Below, piece by piece: positions 11,836-24,457 of a stretch of 64,000 bases of DNA (the stretch's first letter is position 1; every line of letters begins with the position of its first letter). Origin of the DNA: Pseudophaeomoniella oleicola (taxonomy: Eukaryota > Ascomycota > Eurotiomycetes > Phaeomoniellales > Phaeomoniellaceae). The position numbers and the translations under genes were made by a program. The notes beneath the pieces are model-generated. The model saw only the letters and a list, made by a program, of their open reading frames with translations, did not search any database and was not told where the DNA came from. The DNA is taken from contig QWDQ01000075.1 in NCBI GenBank assembly GCA_003868215.1, positions 1 through 64,000 on the forward strand. Reading direction: 5' to 3'.

Positions 11836-13026
11836 ATGTCAAGGCAGCCCGACCGGCCCTGGACAGATGAAGAAAAGGTACGCTGGCTATCGCGTGGTCG
11901 CATTCTTGGAGAGAATACACAATCGCTACGAAGCAGTGCTAACGGCAGAACTCCTACTACATAGGTCCATTTGTTAACGGAAATCCTCAAAATCTCTGCG
12001 ATCCCGCCGTCCAAGCTACTGGATCTGATTGAAAGCGCAAACATCAGTCCGAGATGGGACGATATTCCTCTGCCGCACGGTACGTGGATTTGCAAAATAA
12101 CATCATAGCAATGACAGCAGGGGACTTGACGTATTGACAGAAGAGCTAAGATCATTCCAGGTCGCCCGTTGCGCTCATGTCAGAATACCTACGAGGAAAT
12201 GCGACAAGCTCGTAGAACGTATCCCCAAGGGCTGTCAGCATATCAGCCTTATGCGCCGGTTTCGCCGTACGTCCTTCAATCAAATCTACCTCCGTTGCAA
12301 CCGAGAGAGTCGCGCAAAAGGCCTTTCCAGGAGATGGAAAGTGCGCCCCTAGGTGTGCGGACCATCCAACCCCGACCTTCCCCCAGCGGGCCAGCGAAGA
12401 CTACATTTACGGCATTCCATACAACGGATGCGGGCCCAAATATGTTGCAATCACCAGGACTTTCTACGGAAGAACCACCGCGCAAGAAGCGCGGCCGACC
12501 AAATAAAGACGAGATACAGCGACGAGAAGCAGAGGCAGCTGCAAGAGGGGAGGTGTATGCCCCCAAAAGACGTGCGCCAAGGAAGTCCATGGAGACAGGT
12601 GCAAATGTCTCTGCGGTCGAAAGCAGTGCAACTTCAGTCAAGGCCGAGTCTTCTCATCTTTCTGCGCAGTCATCACCTATGCAGCAGCATGGGTCCCCTT
12701 CAGATATACGAAATGTTTCGAAAGCGGAGCATCCTGGTGTAGATTCGATGGACACCAACACACCTCCAAGGCTTTTGGCAGCGACTCCTACGCTTATGCC
12801 AGCAGAGCCGCGCGTGTTCAGCTCTTTTCAGCCGTCTGTGCCCGAACCGTCTTTCATGCGTAGGCCTTCTACGGTGGGTTCCACCCTAATCCCACGATAT
12901 CACCAGGCTCTAGCACCAGCACATCCGCCTATACAAGGCACCAGCGGCCCCGAAAGCAGTGGCACTGGAATGGCATCAGCCTTTTCACCGATGTACGACA
13001 CGCAAACATCACAATCACGACCATGA
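11836..13026 (+). CDS. AT-hook / Myb-like nuclear protein (340 aa, 3 exons)
   Basis: Exons: 11836-11877, 11965-12079, 12161-13026. The short first exon gives MSRQPDRPWTDEEK. The reading then continues VHLLTEILKISAIPPSKLLD and PRWDDIPLPHGRSLRSCQN, giving a compact helical SANT/Myb-like module of about 75 residues (W-T-D-E-E-K start, W in the third helix region). An AT-hook KKRGRPNK with flanking basic residues lies at about residues 160-170, followed by APKRRAPRK, a second basic patch. The remaining half is Ser/Pro-rich and disordered. AT-hooks bind the minor groove of AT-rich DNA, so a nuclear DNA-binding role is likely. The exact family is not named. The intron choice is supported because the three pieces join into one uninterrupted conserved-looking module. 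Confidence 0.85.
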
Positions 13027-14362
13027 TAGAAAGCAAGCATGTCACTAATCAAACAGCCAACCCTCACGACAGCTATGCATACATAATTTTGAATTTTGGC
13101 AGACCGGCAACAGGGCGGTAATCTTGATTTATGGTGCAACACGTATGGAGACATGGCTGAATGATGTTATACGGCGGAAAGAGGTCGCCTAGGAAATGGT
13201 AACGTTCTTTTCGATTTCATTTCCCTCGAGTACAAAATTTCGGATTAACGCCAGAGAGATGCAACTGCTGAGCATGATTTTTCTCCTTGTCCGTACAGAC
13301 GTTTTATGTTTATGTTTCATGTCATTACGATTTTTTTCTCTCCTTCATATACTCATCTCCTTTGGTCGTATATACCCATGTTCAATTACCTACTTCTGCA
13401 TGGCCGGCCGTGACAGGTTTGCAGATGTGCTTTGGTGGTCTAGCAATCTAGAAGAGGCAGGATCATGGAAATCCCTCAAGTTGGGTCTATTTGTTCCATT
13501 TCGATATTTTGTTATTTGTTTACTGCGACTATGTACCATTATAACGAAGAGAGACATCAACAATGACTCTAGATAGACGCTACAGTTCCAAAACATCATG
13601 AAACTATCGCCTTTATGAATGACTCCCTGTTTCCTGTTTCCCAAGATAGACCAAGAGGTCCTTTTTTGGTTTAATTTTAGCTGTCAATTGCTGGACAACT
13701 GATCTGCAAGCTCCTCTAGACCATCTCGCTGGTGACCGGTACTCCAAGGAGGCTTATCGGGGATGACTACAGGGGAGATGGGAAGTGTTTTATGGTTATC
13801 GAGGTTACCTAGGTTGGATTGGGTTTCCCGGCTCTCCTCCGCCCTGCTAACGGCTACATTAGCCTATAGGTAGCGTTCCCGAGCATTGAGGAGCACAATT
13901 ACCTTTACGTAGTACCTACCGACCAGTGACGTTTGTTGAAATCTAGGTTCTTCAGTCGGAGATTGTGGGGAAGAAAGCTCCAGATATACAATACTGCAGC
14001 TTTGCTTGACTTCGGTTACTACATTGTCTGCATCTCACTCTATCAGCTTCCCCTGGTCATAAGTTCTTTTCGTGTTCCGTATGCCTTTGATTGTTTGATG
14101 ACTTATGACCTGCTTCCGCTCACGGGCAGATGCTGATTTGGGGAGCTTCTGCAGCAGTTGATGTATTCCCACTCCCTCGCCGATTTCACCGGAGTCTTTC
14201 GCCACTATCCGGACGGCGCCGCAATAAGGAACCTCTTGATTGAGCCGTTTATGACTATCGATCACTCCCTTTGATATATTTTCTTTCACACCTCGTCCTC
14301 GCAGATTCTGGTAACACGCTGTATCAAGAAGAACAAGCACCTACGCCGACTAGATCATCGAC
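13027..14362. other. Intergenic, AT-hook gene to WD40 gene
   Basis: Only short frames without domains are present. The 3' end of the AT-hook gene transcript probably lies in the first few hundred bases. A TTTACGTAGTA element, part of the dispersed palindrome family, lies at 13904-13914. The last few hundred bases should contain the promoter of the WD40 gene. Confidence 0.5.
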
Positions 14363-17300
14363 ATGTCAAAACTCGACAGTGGGCTTCTCTACCAGAGGCT
14401 AGCCCAACCGTTACGGCGCCCGTCTATAAAAGGCCTCTATGGTGATCAAGCCTGGGTCGATGACTTGGACATCATCAATGAGTTGGGAGGACATACCGGT
14501 TGCGTCAATGCTCTTTCGTATGTAATTCGCGCGGTTTCTCTCTGTTGTTGACTAATGATGCCTAGGTGGTCCAAGTCCGGGCATTATCTAGCCTCTGGGT
14601 CTGACGATACGCATCTCAATATATGGTCATACAATCCAGAATCGGTAGCCAAACCTTTTACGCTGAGCGCCTGTGTCTCGACTGGCCACGTTGCGAATAT
14701 ATTCTCAACCAAGTTCATGCCACACTCAAATGATCGTACCGTTATTACATGCGCCGGGGATTCCGAAGTGCGGGTGTTCGATATCGAAAGGGGCGGAGCT
14801 TCAGGTCATGCTTCAGAGCAAGCCTTGGCGGCATCTACTAGGACTCAGCGCTTTCAAAGTTTCTTCTCCTCCGCTGCTTTTCTGAATGACGGCAATACAA
14901 ATTGTAGGGTCTACAGGTCTCACGCTGATCGAGTCAAACGGATTGTAACAGAAAGCTCCCCCTTTCTGTTTCTTACCTGTTCAGAGGATGGTGAGGTGCG
15001 TCAGTGGGATCTGCGGCAACCCTCTTCATCCTACCCTCCGCCTCGGGGTGGTCAGGGCTTCCTCAGCTACCGGCAAGGCGATGCACATGATGCTGGAAAT
15101 GCTCCGCCACCGTTAATCAGCTATAAGAATTATTCCCTCGATCTGAATACTATCTCCTGCTCCCCAAGCCAGCCACACTACATCGCACTTGGTGGGGCCC
15201 ACCTGCACTGCTTCTTACATGATAGACGCATGTTGGGCAGGAGTGTCACTGCGGAACGAGGAGAACCGCCCTCCAGGACGCCAGAACCTGGGACGAATGG
15301 TGATGAATTGATGGGTCGGGCCACGAGATGTGTCAAACGTTTCGCCCCAAACGGCAAACCCGAAATGGCTGTCGATGATAATGGTCACATCACCGCCTGC
15401 AAGATCAGCGATGCGAATCCAAATGAGATGATAGTTAGCTGGTCTGGAGATCATGTCTATTCGTTCGATCTCGTGCAAACCCCTGATGCCCGCGAAGCCG
15501 AGCAGAAGAGACTCCATGACTACTATGAAACTAAGGCAAGCCGGGTACGGCGGAGAGATCGTAAGCGAAAACGCCAGGCAAACTCGTCAACTTCATTAAA
15601 CGAGCCAGCGCGTGCCCGTATGCACGTGAGAGATGAGGACAGTAATGACGAAGGTGAACTATCACTCCGTGTCCGTTACGGCAACGGCCAAAGCGAAGAC
15701 ATTCCTTTCCATCCGCCAAGTGGTGAGACTGTAGAACAGACGGTTGAAGAGGCCCGTGAGAATCTCCTCTCAGAGAGCCAAAAGCTCAGCGATCGGATCG
15801 CAAAGGCTTTGGTAAGATTGCGTAAGACCTTGTTTGAGATCCAGAGTACAATCGAAGAGTCTTCAACAACTACAGCATCAGTCCAACCTACCTCACACAC
15901 ATCGGCTCTTACATCAGCGATGGGATACGCGGCAACGCTATTGCCTCAGATGCAAGAGGTTATGCAATCTTGGCGGTATCCCTTGGATCCAAGTAGTGAT
16001 GATGTTGCATTCCAGCAAACCCTGAGACAACAAAGGCAGTCCACTTACCGATTTGTTCAAGCAGCAGGGACGCTCTCCCGTGTGCTCGGCGGTCGATTGC
16101 AAACTCTGGATCCAGAGAATGACCCTAGACTGGCGCATTTCCGTCGAATAGGACCCGCGCCGATGGAACGTGACAACATCGATGAGTCTCAACAATTTGG
16201 GTACGACTTCCTTAGATCTATTCTTCTTTGGCTAGAAGGGGGAAGGAATACATTACTTGAAGGGTTCAAAAAACCTGTTGGTCAGCTTCGCTTCATGAAT
16301 CGGTTTCCATTGGACAGCGATGATGCCGACGAAGCTATAGAGCAAAGACTGATCCCGTACTTGTCCGGACTGGCCAAGGATAAAGCGGTCGTGAATGTTG
16401 ATGCTTCCAGGTTCGAAGTGGATGAGAATAGAGTTATCTTCGAATCGCAGACAAACGCAGTGTTGTCCTTCGCACGCGCTGTTGGCGGGTATGATCTAGG
16501 ATGGAGTGAAGAGCGGAGTGTCGGGCCTAATGGCCCTCGACAAAGCTTGGATCACGCAGCTGCATGTCGATTTTGGGGGTTTAAAGTTGGACGAAGCCTG
16601 CTGATGACCGCTGGAGAAGGAGTCAATTATGAATTCGTGAATCGTGCATTCGGCGGCATTGACGTCAAGGTGCAGAATGAGGTGATGCTCAACGCAATGG
16701 ATGTGGAGAGAGTGCAAGAAGATATTGATGTTGAGGAGTCTGATCCCGAACCTGAAACGGTTGAGGTTGTCAGGAGACGTCCTACGCTTGAAGATGCTGA
16801 CGGCGCAGATGATACTGTGCCAGAGAACATACAGAGGACCGCTGATGATAGTGTGGACAGTCCCCTCCAGCCTGATATATCGTTGACGGGGTCTCGATTG
16901 TCTGGCATGGACGTTGATGATGGATCCGTGAACTCATCTGTTGAGGGGACTGCTGTCAGCTCCATAACCAGCGGACCTGCTGCTTCAAGCCAGTCTGGAT
17001 CCAACTCTGGTAGTGAACAGGAAGCCGAGCAAGAGGATGAGAGCGAGGATGATGATGAAGACCCGTTCGAGTCCGACTCTGACGATGGAGAGACGGCTCA
17101 TCGTGTCGTCTTTCGAAGTTCTGTTGGCTTCGGTGGCAGCCGCCAACGTGCCCGGGTGGAACAGGACAAACCGTGCTCGACCCACACACGAGTCTATAAA
17201 GGGCATTGCAACGTTAAAACAGTGAAGGACGTCAATTTCTACGGCCTCAATGACGAATATGTCATTTCTGGCAGTGACGATGGCAACTTCTTCATCTGGG

Positions 17301-17796
17301 ATAAGAAGACAACAAAGCTACTGAACATATTGGAGGGGGACGGAGAGGTTGTCAATGTCATTCAAGGCCATCCATATGAGCCAATGATTGCATCATCCGG
17401 TATTGATAGCACAATCAAGATTTTCTCACCTGATGCTAGGCTTCAGGAAGAAGCTCAGAACGGGCAAAGCGTGGCAAACCCTGGGGGTATAACGGGGTCT
17501 TCGTTGAGGTCAGGTCGTCGTACTGCTTCTTCGCCAGAGTCGAATGTTAGTCTCACCAGTCGTCGCCGTGTCGATCAAATGTACCAGATAATCAACCGAA
17601 ATGACGTTAGTCGCCGCGGTGGGGTCGGGGATGCGTACATAACGAGAAGCATGCTTGCCCGACTCGCGGCATCTATCAACCGCGGTCAAGGGGGAGTAGT
17701 AGGTCAAGGTGGCCAGATCGTGGTTGATGAGAATTGCGCTGTAAGTGTTCGATCTCAATGTCCTTCGAGTAGCTGACCCTGGAACAGGTTATGTGA
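14363..17796 (+). CDS. DCAF6/8-like WD40 repeat protein (1112 aa, 3 exons)
   Basis: Exons: 14363-14517, 14566-17740, 17788-17796. The last exon only adds Val-Met-stop. N-terminal WD40 repeats are clear: GGHTGCVNALSWSKSGHYLA then SGSDDTHLNIW (about residues 43-75), CAGDSEVRVFD (about residue 120), and TCSEDGEVRQWDLRQPSS (about residue 200). The last contains the WDxR motif used by CUL4-DDB1 substrate receptors. Further blades end with SWSGDHVYSFD. A long middle region (about residues 340-830) includes basic (RVRRRDRKRKRQ) and acidic stretches. The propeller resumes near the C terminus: YVISGSDDGNFFIWDKKTTK and IASSGIDSTIKIFSPD. This split-propeller layout with a disordered insert matches the DCAF6/DCAF8 (IQWD1/H326) family. 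The likely role is a substrate receptor for the CUL4-DDB1 ubiquitin ligase, inferred from family and WDxR only. Confidence 0.9.
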
Positions 17797-18473
17797 ATGG
17801 TGCTGCTATGTAAATTGTAGATATCTACGTATGAAGTACTACTCAACGATACTTGCAGTCCATAGGCTCGTGGATTTCGTTCCGTAGCTCACATAACATC
17901 GATGCTGGTACAGTCGAAGATCATGTGTGAAGGTGATGATACCATATAACTTATTAATGCCCATCAGATACGTCTCAGGATCATCTGGTCTAAGAGAGAT
18001 CGAAGGCAAGTCCCATAGAGAGGTCAAGCCGATGCAACCAAGCAGAGAGAAGAGAGCAGCATGCATTTTTGACACGATGATAAGGTATCGGGATTGACTG
18101 GTAGGCTGTTAGAGGGTGGGGTGTCCTTCAATGTCCCGCGTTTCTACGGAATCGATGTTGTCTCACACTAAATATATTATCCATTTACTATTGTATATCA
18201 CCTCAACCTCGCCATCAACCACGTCATCTAGCATATATTATACATACATTGAGTAGTCGACAACGTGCACACGGATACTCCAAATCTTTCCAATACATCG
18301 TCTGCTACATTTGGACTCCTTTTCCCTCCCTCTCCAACGTTCATTCGTCAGTGCCTCCTGTACTCATTGGAACCTCATATAGAAGGAGGAATATCGACTA
18401 CTTCCTGATTGGGTTCGGTTCTAAGAGGATTATCATCAGAGTCGAGGACAAGGCAGAAGGAAAGAAATTAAAG
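17797..18473. other. Intergenic, WD40 gene to dehydrogenase gene
   Basis: Transcript end of the WD40 gene and promoter and leader of the next gene. No conserved coding sequence seen. AT-rich runs near 18170-18250 could include the promoter. Confidence 0.5.
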
Positions 18474-19732
18474 ATGGCTTCCGACAAGGTAACGGTCGGT
18501 ATCCTTAGCATAGGAGATATGGGATTAGGGATTGCCAGGTTGTTGGTAGCGGAGGGGTATGGCGTTGTCACCTGTAGTCTTGGAAGGAGGTTTGTGTCTC
18601 CTACCCTCCAGCCCACCCGCGTCTTGTTTCACACCATTTCCGATTAACCTCCTTACTACCATATCTACTCCAGGAACCCTGAGTCTCCATAACTGTTACT
18701 GATGAGGAAGGAGGAAACAGTGCGGCTACAAACTCTCGGATCGAATCCGTGAAGGAGATCGTGAACTATAGCGATGATGTGCAATTCGTCCAGGCGGCCG
18801 ACGTTATCTTGAGTATCATCCCGCCAGGATTGGCGGTGGAGACGGCGAGGAGGGTCCTTCGAGGGTTGGAAGGGGAGACGACGACGACGACGAGCAAGAA
18901 GATCTTTGTGGATTTGAACGCTATTTCGCCCATGACGGCCAAGAAGATCGAGGAGTTGTTTCGGGATGCAGGACTTATCGGAACAGGGACAGCTTCACCT
19001 GCGCGTTTCGTCTTCCTAGATGGCGGCATAATCGGCGGGCCACCCTCCCTCGACGCTGCAACCTCAACTTGGAAGAAGCCTTCCCTCGTCACCTCCGGAC
19101 CCGACTCCCTATCTACCATCCTCCCCTCCCCCACCGGCGATCACCTTACCACGACGCTCAACATAACCCACATCTCCCCCTCCATCGGGTCCGCCTCGTG
19201 CCTGAAATGCTGCTTCGCATCCCTGACCAAGGGCCTCACGGCACTCAGCATCTTGAGCTTCACGACCGCGAAACGTGGCGGCGTGCTCTCGCAGTTGTTC
19301 GGCCACCTCGATTCCTACAGCCCGATGACGGGCAAACTAGCCAGCAAGGGGATCACAGGGATGCCACCGAAAGCATACCGGTGGGTCGATGAGATGAAAG
19401 AAATCGGAAAATGTTTCGCGGGTGTCGGAGGACTTACCGGCGACGACGACGACGACGGGCACCGCCGCACAACATCAAAAGGCAACAATGACAACGACGA
19501 TAATGCTAATGATAACGAGGATGATGACGACCAACCCTCTTTGAAAGACGTGGAAAAAGTATTCGAAGGATTCGGAGAGCTTTATCGATTCGTTAGCGAC
19601 GGCACCGTGTTAGGAGAGGAGAAGACGGAGCTGCGGAAGAGGGGCAGGGACGTCGAGGATGTGGCTGAGTGTATGGTGGAAGGGCTGACGAAGAGGGAAG
19701 AGAAGAAGAAGAAGAGGGTGAAGAGGGAATAG
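18474..19732 (+). CDS. 6-phosphogluconate dehydrogenase-like NAD(P)-binding protein, DUF1932 type (375 aa)
   Basis: Exons: 18474-18589 and 18721-19732. The acceptor at 18720 is chosen because it alone restores frame and gives GRSAATNSRIE after the first beta strand. The N-terminus MASDKVTVGILSIGDMGLG is a Rossmann fold with GxGxxG replaced by SIGDMG, as in the beta-hydroxyacid dehydrogenase superfamily. ADVILSIIPPG is the typical strand after the cofactor loop. FLDGGIIGGPP (about residue 140) is the substrate-loop signature. The C-terminal helical part (SCLKCCFASLTKGLTALS, then YSPMTGKLASKGITGMPPKAYRWVDEM) matches the DUF1932 domain. An Asp/Asn-rich insert of about 45 residues interrupts this domain before VFEGFGELYRFV. 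The protein ends in a Lys/Glu tail. Oxidoreductase of unknown substrate, probably cytosolic. Confidence 0.88.
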
Positions 19733-20874
19733 AGTAGAGTTAGAGCAGTAAGATTGTTTGTAACTACTGACATTTGAGAAGTAAAAGGCGATTTATGATA
19801 TTTTCGGGAAGACATTCTTCTTGTTTCTGTTTTGGAAGAGGATAGACTGCTTTGGTTCGACGATGTTGTATCCCCCTACGACGATGTGCAAACGAGTCCA
19901 CAGGATCACGCATAATTGCAAGGCATGACAAGGGTCTGAAACGAAAAAGCACTGCAATTCTCTACTTGAGGCAACGTGTGAAGCCAAATGGCTATCAATT
20001 CGGAACCGCCGACCATGTTCAACGAAAGGCCCCCAATCATTTCTGACCCCCCAGGTAATACCAGCTCAAAGCTAAGCATGCCAACCAGACCAACTCCTCC
20101 TACCAATAGCATAAACCTACAGTACAAACCTAACTTCAAACAATCAGTAAACCACATCTCAAAGGAAAATTTCCTTCCTCGACAAGATCCCGCTTTTCAG
20201 GAATATAAAGAGACGGCAGTTGAGAAAAAAGAAATCAGAAGTCCTGTAAGATCATCGCTGCCCAATCCACACCTTGCACTGAAAAGTACAAGATACGAAA
20301 AGGACAACTAGCATAAGAGGTACCAGAAAATAAAAGTAAACTTAATGAAGGTGATCATCATGTAATTGAGTCTCAAATCTGCCGAACGAGGGGAGGAGGA
20401 AATGGAGAGAGAGCGTACCTTTTTCTCTTACAATGGATGTCAACGGTTGGTGCTCGAGAGTGAGAGGTTGTTCTGAACGAGATTTCGGCGGTGTTAGGTG
20501 CAAGCTGTATACTGCCATTCTATCATCATAGGAGTTGGCATACTGTCTGATGCAGATACCATCAGCCACTCAATGAACAGTCTGAGAGCGTCAAATACCA
20601 GTTCGTATTGCAGAATGAAAATAAGAAACAGGAGGAAGATGTTGCTCAGTGAAAAGTTGCAGTCCATTAATTTGTAGTTCTCCTCCACCAAATTTTAGAG
20701 TTCACAATCACATGACTTTGACTCCACTTTCCCACAAACGAAAAAAAGGCGACTAAAGATTAACCACCGCACATCGAATTTCACGAACACTTTCTTGCGA
20801 CCGCAACACCAGACAAGTCGACAACCCCAACCCCAACCCTCCGACACATCAACACCTACCATCAAACCGTCAAG
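19733..20874. other. Intergenic, dehydrogenase gene to RPS13
   Basis: Short frames only. A 107-codon plus-strand frame at 19988-20311 has no recognisable domain. The last 150 bases are the AC/CT-rich promoter and leader of RPS13, with CCCCAACCCCAACCCT at about 20826-20840 just before the start codon. Confidence 0.5.
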
Positions 20875-21673
20875 ATGGGTCGTCTTCACAGCAAGGGAAA
20901 GGGTATCAGCGCCAGCGCTATCCCATACTCACGAAGTGTTCCAACATGGTTCAAGCTCACCCCCGACAGCGTCGTTGACAACATCTGCAAGCTCGCAAAG
21001 AAGGGTGCCACTCCATCGCAGATCGGTGTTATCCTGAGGGATAGCCACGGTGTTGCTCAGGTCAAAGTTGTTACTGGTATGTGCTGGTCATCATTCGGGG
21101 ATGGATTCGAAAAGGAAAAGCCTGAATTGCTGACATGATTTTCTACAGGTAACAAGATTCTCAGAATATTGAAGAGCAATGGTATGCGCATAACTTTTTC
21201 GATGATTCGATTTTCGAAGGCGTGGATGCGATTAGCAATGACTTGAGTAGCAAGAGGAGGACTGTATGGGAGAGGGAATCTCAAACAAAGAATACTATGC
21301 TCTGTCTGCGCCTCGCAGAAACCCTAGAAATTTGATTTCAACAAAGCCTCTGCTTTGGTCACAAGTGACTGACAGAGTGATGTTTTAGGCCTCGCTCCAG
21401 AAATCCCAGAGGACCTTTACATGTTGATCAAGAAGGTATGTCTATGACGTTCCTCTCAGGAATAACAAAAGGGCACCAAATTGACAAATTCGTCTACAGG
21501 CTGTCGCTGTCCGCAAACACCTTGAGCGTAACCGAAAGGACAAGGACTCGAAGTTCCGTCTCATTCTCATCGAATCAAGAATCCACCGTCTCAGCCGTTA
21601 CTACAAGACCGTCGGTGTTCTCCCGCCAACCTGGAAGTACGAGAGCGCCACTGCCTCTACTCTTGTCGCATAG
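20875..21673 (+). CDS. rps13: 40S ribosomal protein S13 (uS15), 151 aa, 4 exons
   Basis: Exons: 20875-21076, 21149-21181 (only 33 bases), 21389-21435, 21500-21673. All introns are GT-AG. The product starts [20 protein letters not shown] and ends [16 protein letters not shown]. Its 151 residues equal the usual eukaryotic length. The S15 domain signature is split over the last exon ([17 protein letters not shown]). The protein sits on the small subunit body and contacts 18S rRNA. The third exon-exon joint falls inside [16 protein letters not shown]-like sequence typical of the family. Intron 2 is 207 bases, the longest of the gene. I looked for a box C/D snoRNA there, as animal RPS13 hosts one, and did not find a convincing one. 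Confidence 0.98.
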
Positions 21674-22707
21674 ACGATGTGTTATTGTTGTTTTTATGAT
21701 GACCTGAGGGAGTTATGGTCGGAGGTGGACTCGAGAGAGAAGAAAGAAATTGCTGTGGCAGTCGTGACCCAGCGGCTTGTAATTCCCAAGAAGGAAAGCC
21801 AATCCACCAGCCAGAGAGGGAGAGCATGTGTGTATGTGTGTGCTAGGCAAAACAAGGCCTCACGAGCGGTCTGGAATTACCAAGCCAAATCTATTGGTTG
21901 AAGACTAGGTAGCTAGATATGCTGAATGCTGAAACGCGTTACCATACGATAATGAGCCGAAGAAAATCAAAGAGTCCATTGATTTCACCTTAACTAACTT
22001 ATATCAATCTCGATGATATCCCGTAGACCATTATACTCCAGCGTCTTCTTTTCTCCTTTCCTCTCTCTATTCCCTCTGTTCCTCTCTTCCGCCCTTCTTT
22101 CACAACACTAATTCCCTCTACCTCTATAGACCCTATAACATCAACACCGCCAACAGCAAGCCCCCCCCCCCCGCCCCAAAAAAGAACGTGCTAGCTTGTT
22201 TCTTGATATTCCTTACTTACCCCTTTTTTGAAGGACTCAGACTCAGGTTCTGATCTGATCTGCCTTTATATATATAATACTGTGCCATATATACATACAT
22301 ACATAAGAGAGCCTCCCTCCCGCCCTCGGAAGAGAAAATGAGACTAGGGTTGACTGACCGCTTTGTTCTCCTCCCCACCCCGCAACGAGGCTAAATCTAA
22401 GGAAGGCGAATAGGACGGAAATAGAGTAGAGAAAAGATGCCGTTGAGTTGTTAATGATAATGAAAGGGGGGGAGAGAGAGAGAGACAGAGAAAGATGTAC
22501 CTCTATATATACGTGAATTGTAATTGTAATGTAAATGTGTAATGTATGTATGGTATGGTATGTATCCTTATCCCCATTTCCATCCTGCGCCTTGGTGTCC
22601 CTTGTATATATACATATACATACAACCAGGTATACATATACCCCTATATTTGATCCATCGCTTGCTTATAAAAACCTCCAAGAAAGAAAACATGTTTGCT
22701 TGCGGGG
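21674..22707. other. Intergenic, convergent ends of RPS13 and the GH16 gene
   Basis: Both flanking genes end here, so this is mainly 3' flanking DNA. It is rich in simple sequence: a poly-C run near 22160-22171, TATATA and CATA repeats at about 22267-22304, (GA)n at about 22470-22492 and TATACATA repeats at about 22605-22640. No gene recognised. Confidence 0.6.
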
Positions 22708-24457
22708 TCATGACATTCCATTCATCTCCACCGCCGCCGCCGCCCCAGCAGCAGCAGCAGCAGCAACAGCTGCTCTACCGAAGTTTTTCTGGTTCTGATT
22801 CTGGTTTTGGGTCAGGTGTTTCTTCACATGTCTTTCATGCTGTCTTCTACTCCGTCGTGACAACGGTGGAAGCGAAGATTCCCTCCTATTCTTCTTGAGA
22901 TGGATGGATTCCGGTTCGCCGACGCCGGTCGTCTGCGCACCGTCCGGGTCGGGGAATTCTTCTTCGGAGAGCGCGTTGGTGATGATCTCGGTGTTCGTGC
23001 CTTGTGCTTGTGGTTCCGGGTTTTGTTGGGCGGCGGGGGGCACGGCGGGGTTGGCGGGTGGGGGGTTGTTGGCGACGGCGACGACGGGGGCAGCGGGAGC
23101 AGCGGCGGCGGCGGCGGTTGTGGTCGTGAGGACGGCGATTGTGGTGGGAGGGAGGGCGGAGGTGAGGGTTGTTATAGTGGCGGCTGGGGTTTCTGCTGGT
23201 GATGCTGGGGCGCCTACAGGGAGGCCGATAGATGCCGAGACGCCGACGGAGACGGCCGGGCTGTTGCTGCTGCTGGTGCCATCATCGGAGGACGAGTAGA
23301 CTTTTAGGGAGTTGATCTGCCAATATGCGTCTTTGAACGCGGTTGGGTTGTTCTGGACATAGTCCTGGCAGGTGGATGCGAGGGCTGAACAGGTTGAATC
23401 GCTAGACCAGAGCGCTCCGGCCCAATCACCGCAGAAGGTGGTATCGAAGACCTGGGGTTGCAAGTTAGTATAAGGGCGTAAAACCTCGGATTCGAAAAGG
23501 GGAGAGAGCAGCAGATGGGCGAGAGAAAGGGACAGAAAACGTACAATTTGTTGGTCTTTGAAAAAGCTGTCAACATCACATCCACCTTGGAACTGGGCAG
23601 CAGGAGAACCCCAACCGCTAGGTGTAGGAGATCCTGAAGTGATGTCGGCTGGTATCGAGCCACGTTCGAAGAAGTAGATGTTGATGGCGGAGCTGGTCCA
23701 CTCCATAGCGTAGACACCGCCTCCGTTGGAATTGAAGGCACTGCCAAAGGTAGCGGAATCGCTCGAAGCGATTTGACAACCGGCATTCGTCGATTGACCC
23801 GGTGCATCGACGTCACAGTCCTCGGTCACGATTGAGCCGGAGAAGCCACCATTGTTGGTGATGGAGCAGCCGGATCCGGTGTGGAGGGTCATGTCGTTCG
23901 TGGATTGCGTGTTGACACCTTCGATGATATCGATTTCTCCATCGGAGGGCCAGGAGGGTCCGACCATCCAACTACATCGTTCGGTGGTTAGTCTAAGAAC
24001 CAGCATCGACGGGAAACAGGACAGGACACTTACAATGCAGGCCAAGTGCCACAAATTCCTCCGGGCATATGTGCCAGATCTAGGATGACAAGACCATGGT
24101 TGTACGAGGCGGTACTGGTTAAACGAACGCTTTGGCGACCGGCGCTAGACGCAACGTTTGTAGAGTCGACCCCGATGTAGATGGCTCCGTTATCGGTGTT
24201 GATCAATCCCGCGCTTTGAGCGGTACTGCTGTCAACGTACTGCACAAATCCATTTGTTGGATCCGTGTCCTGCATGCGTGCACGTTAGCAGGGGGGATCT
24301 TGTCACCAGGGAGAAGGTCATGCTAGAGAACACATACAGTAAAGAAGTCAAATTTGCTAAAGAATGAAGAGCTTTCGTAGTCATCCTGGAGCACATAACC
24401 TGCTGCACTATAGGAGACCAGACCGGTCAAGGTAATGAGTGTTGTTGAAGAAAGCAT
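22708..24457 (-). CDS. Secreted GH16 endo-1,3(4)-beta-glucanase (508 aa, 4 exons)
   Basis: Transcribed leftwards. Exons: 24338-24457, 24034-24269, 23545-23971, 22708-23451. The start MLSSTTLITLTGLVSYSAAG is a signal peptide. The GH16 core spans about residues 22-300. The catalytic signature GEIDIIEGVN has nucleophile E131 and acid/base E136, preceded by the conserved GTWPAFWMVG (residue 113 onward). Conserved Cys pairs follow (GSGCSITNN, CDVDAPG, FCGDWAGALW). The enzyme cuts mixed-linked or 1,3-beta-glucan and acts outside the cell, probably in wall remodelling or nutrition. After about residue 320 there is a Ser/Ala/Pro/Thr-rich tail ending in a basic segment (RRSRRQHERHVKKH), a NQNQNQ run and an Ala-rich stretch. 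No GPI signal is obvious at the end. A perfect 16-base palindrome lies 130 bases upstream of the start. Confidence 0.93.

Noticed and set aside
21182-21388. Possible box C/D snoRNA in RPS13 intron 2
   Set aside because: Only weak C-box-like (CGATGAT) and D-box-like (CTGA) matches, with no terminal stem and no guide similar to U14.
22895-23299. Plus-strand frame of 134 codons opposite the GH16 tail
   Set aside because: Shadow of the Ala/Thr-rich tail on the minus strand; no domain.
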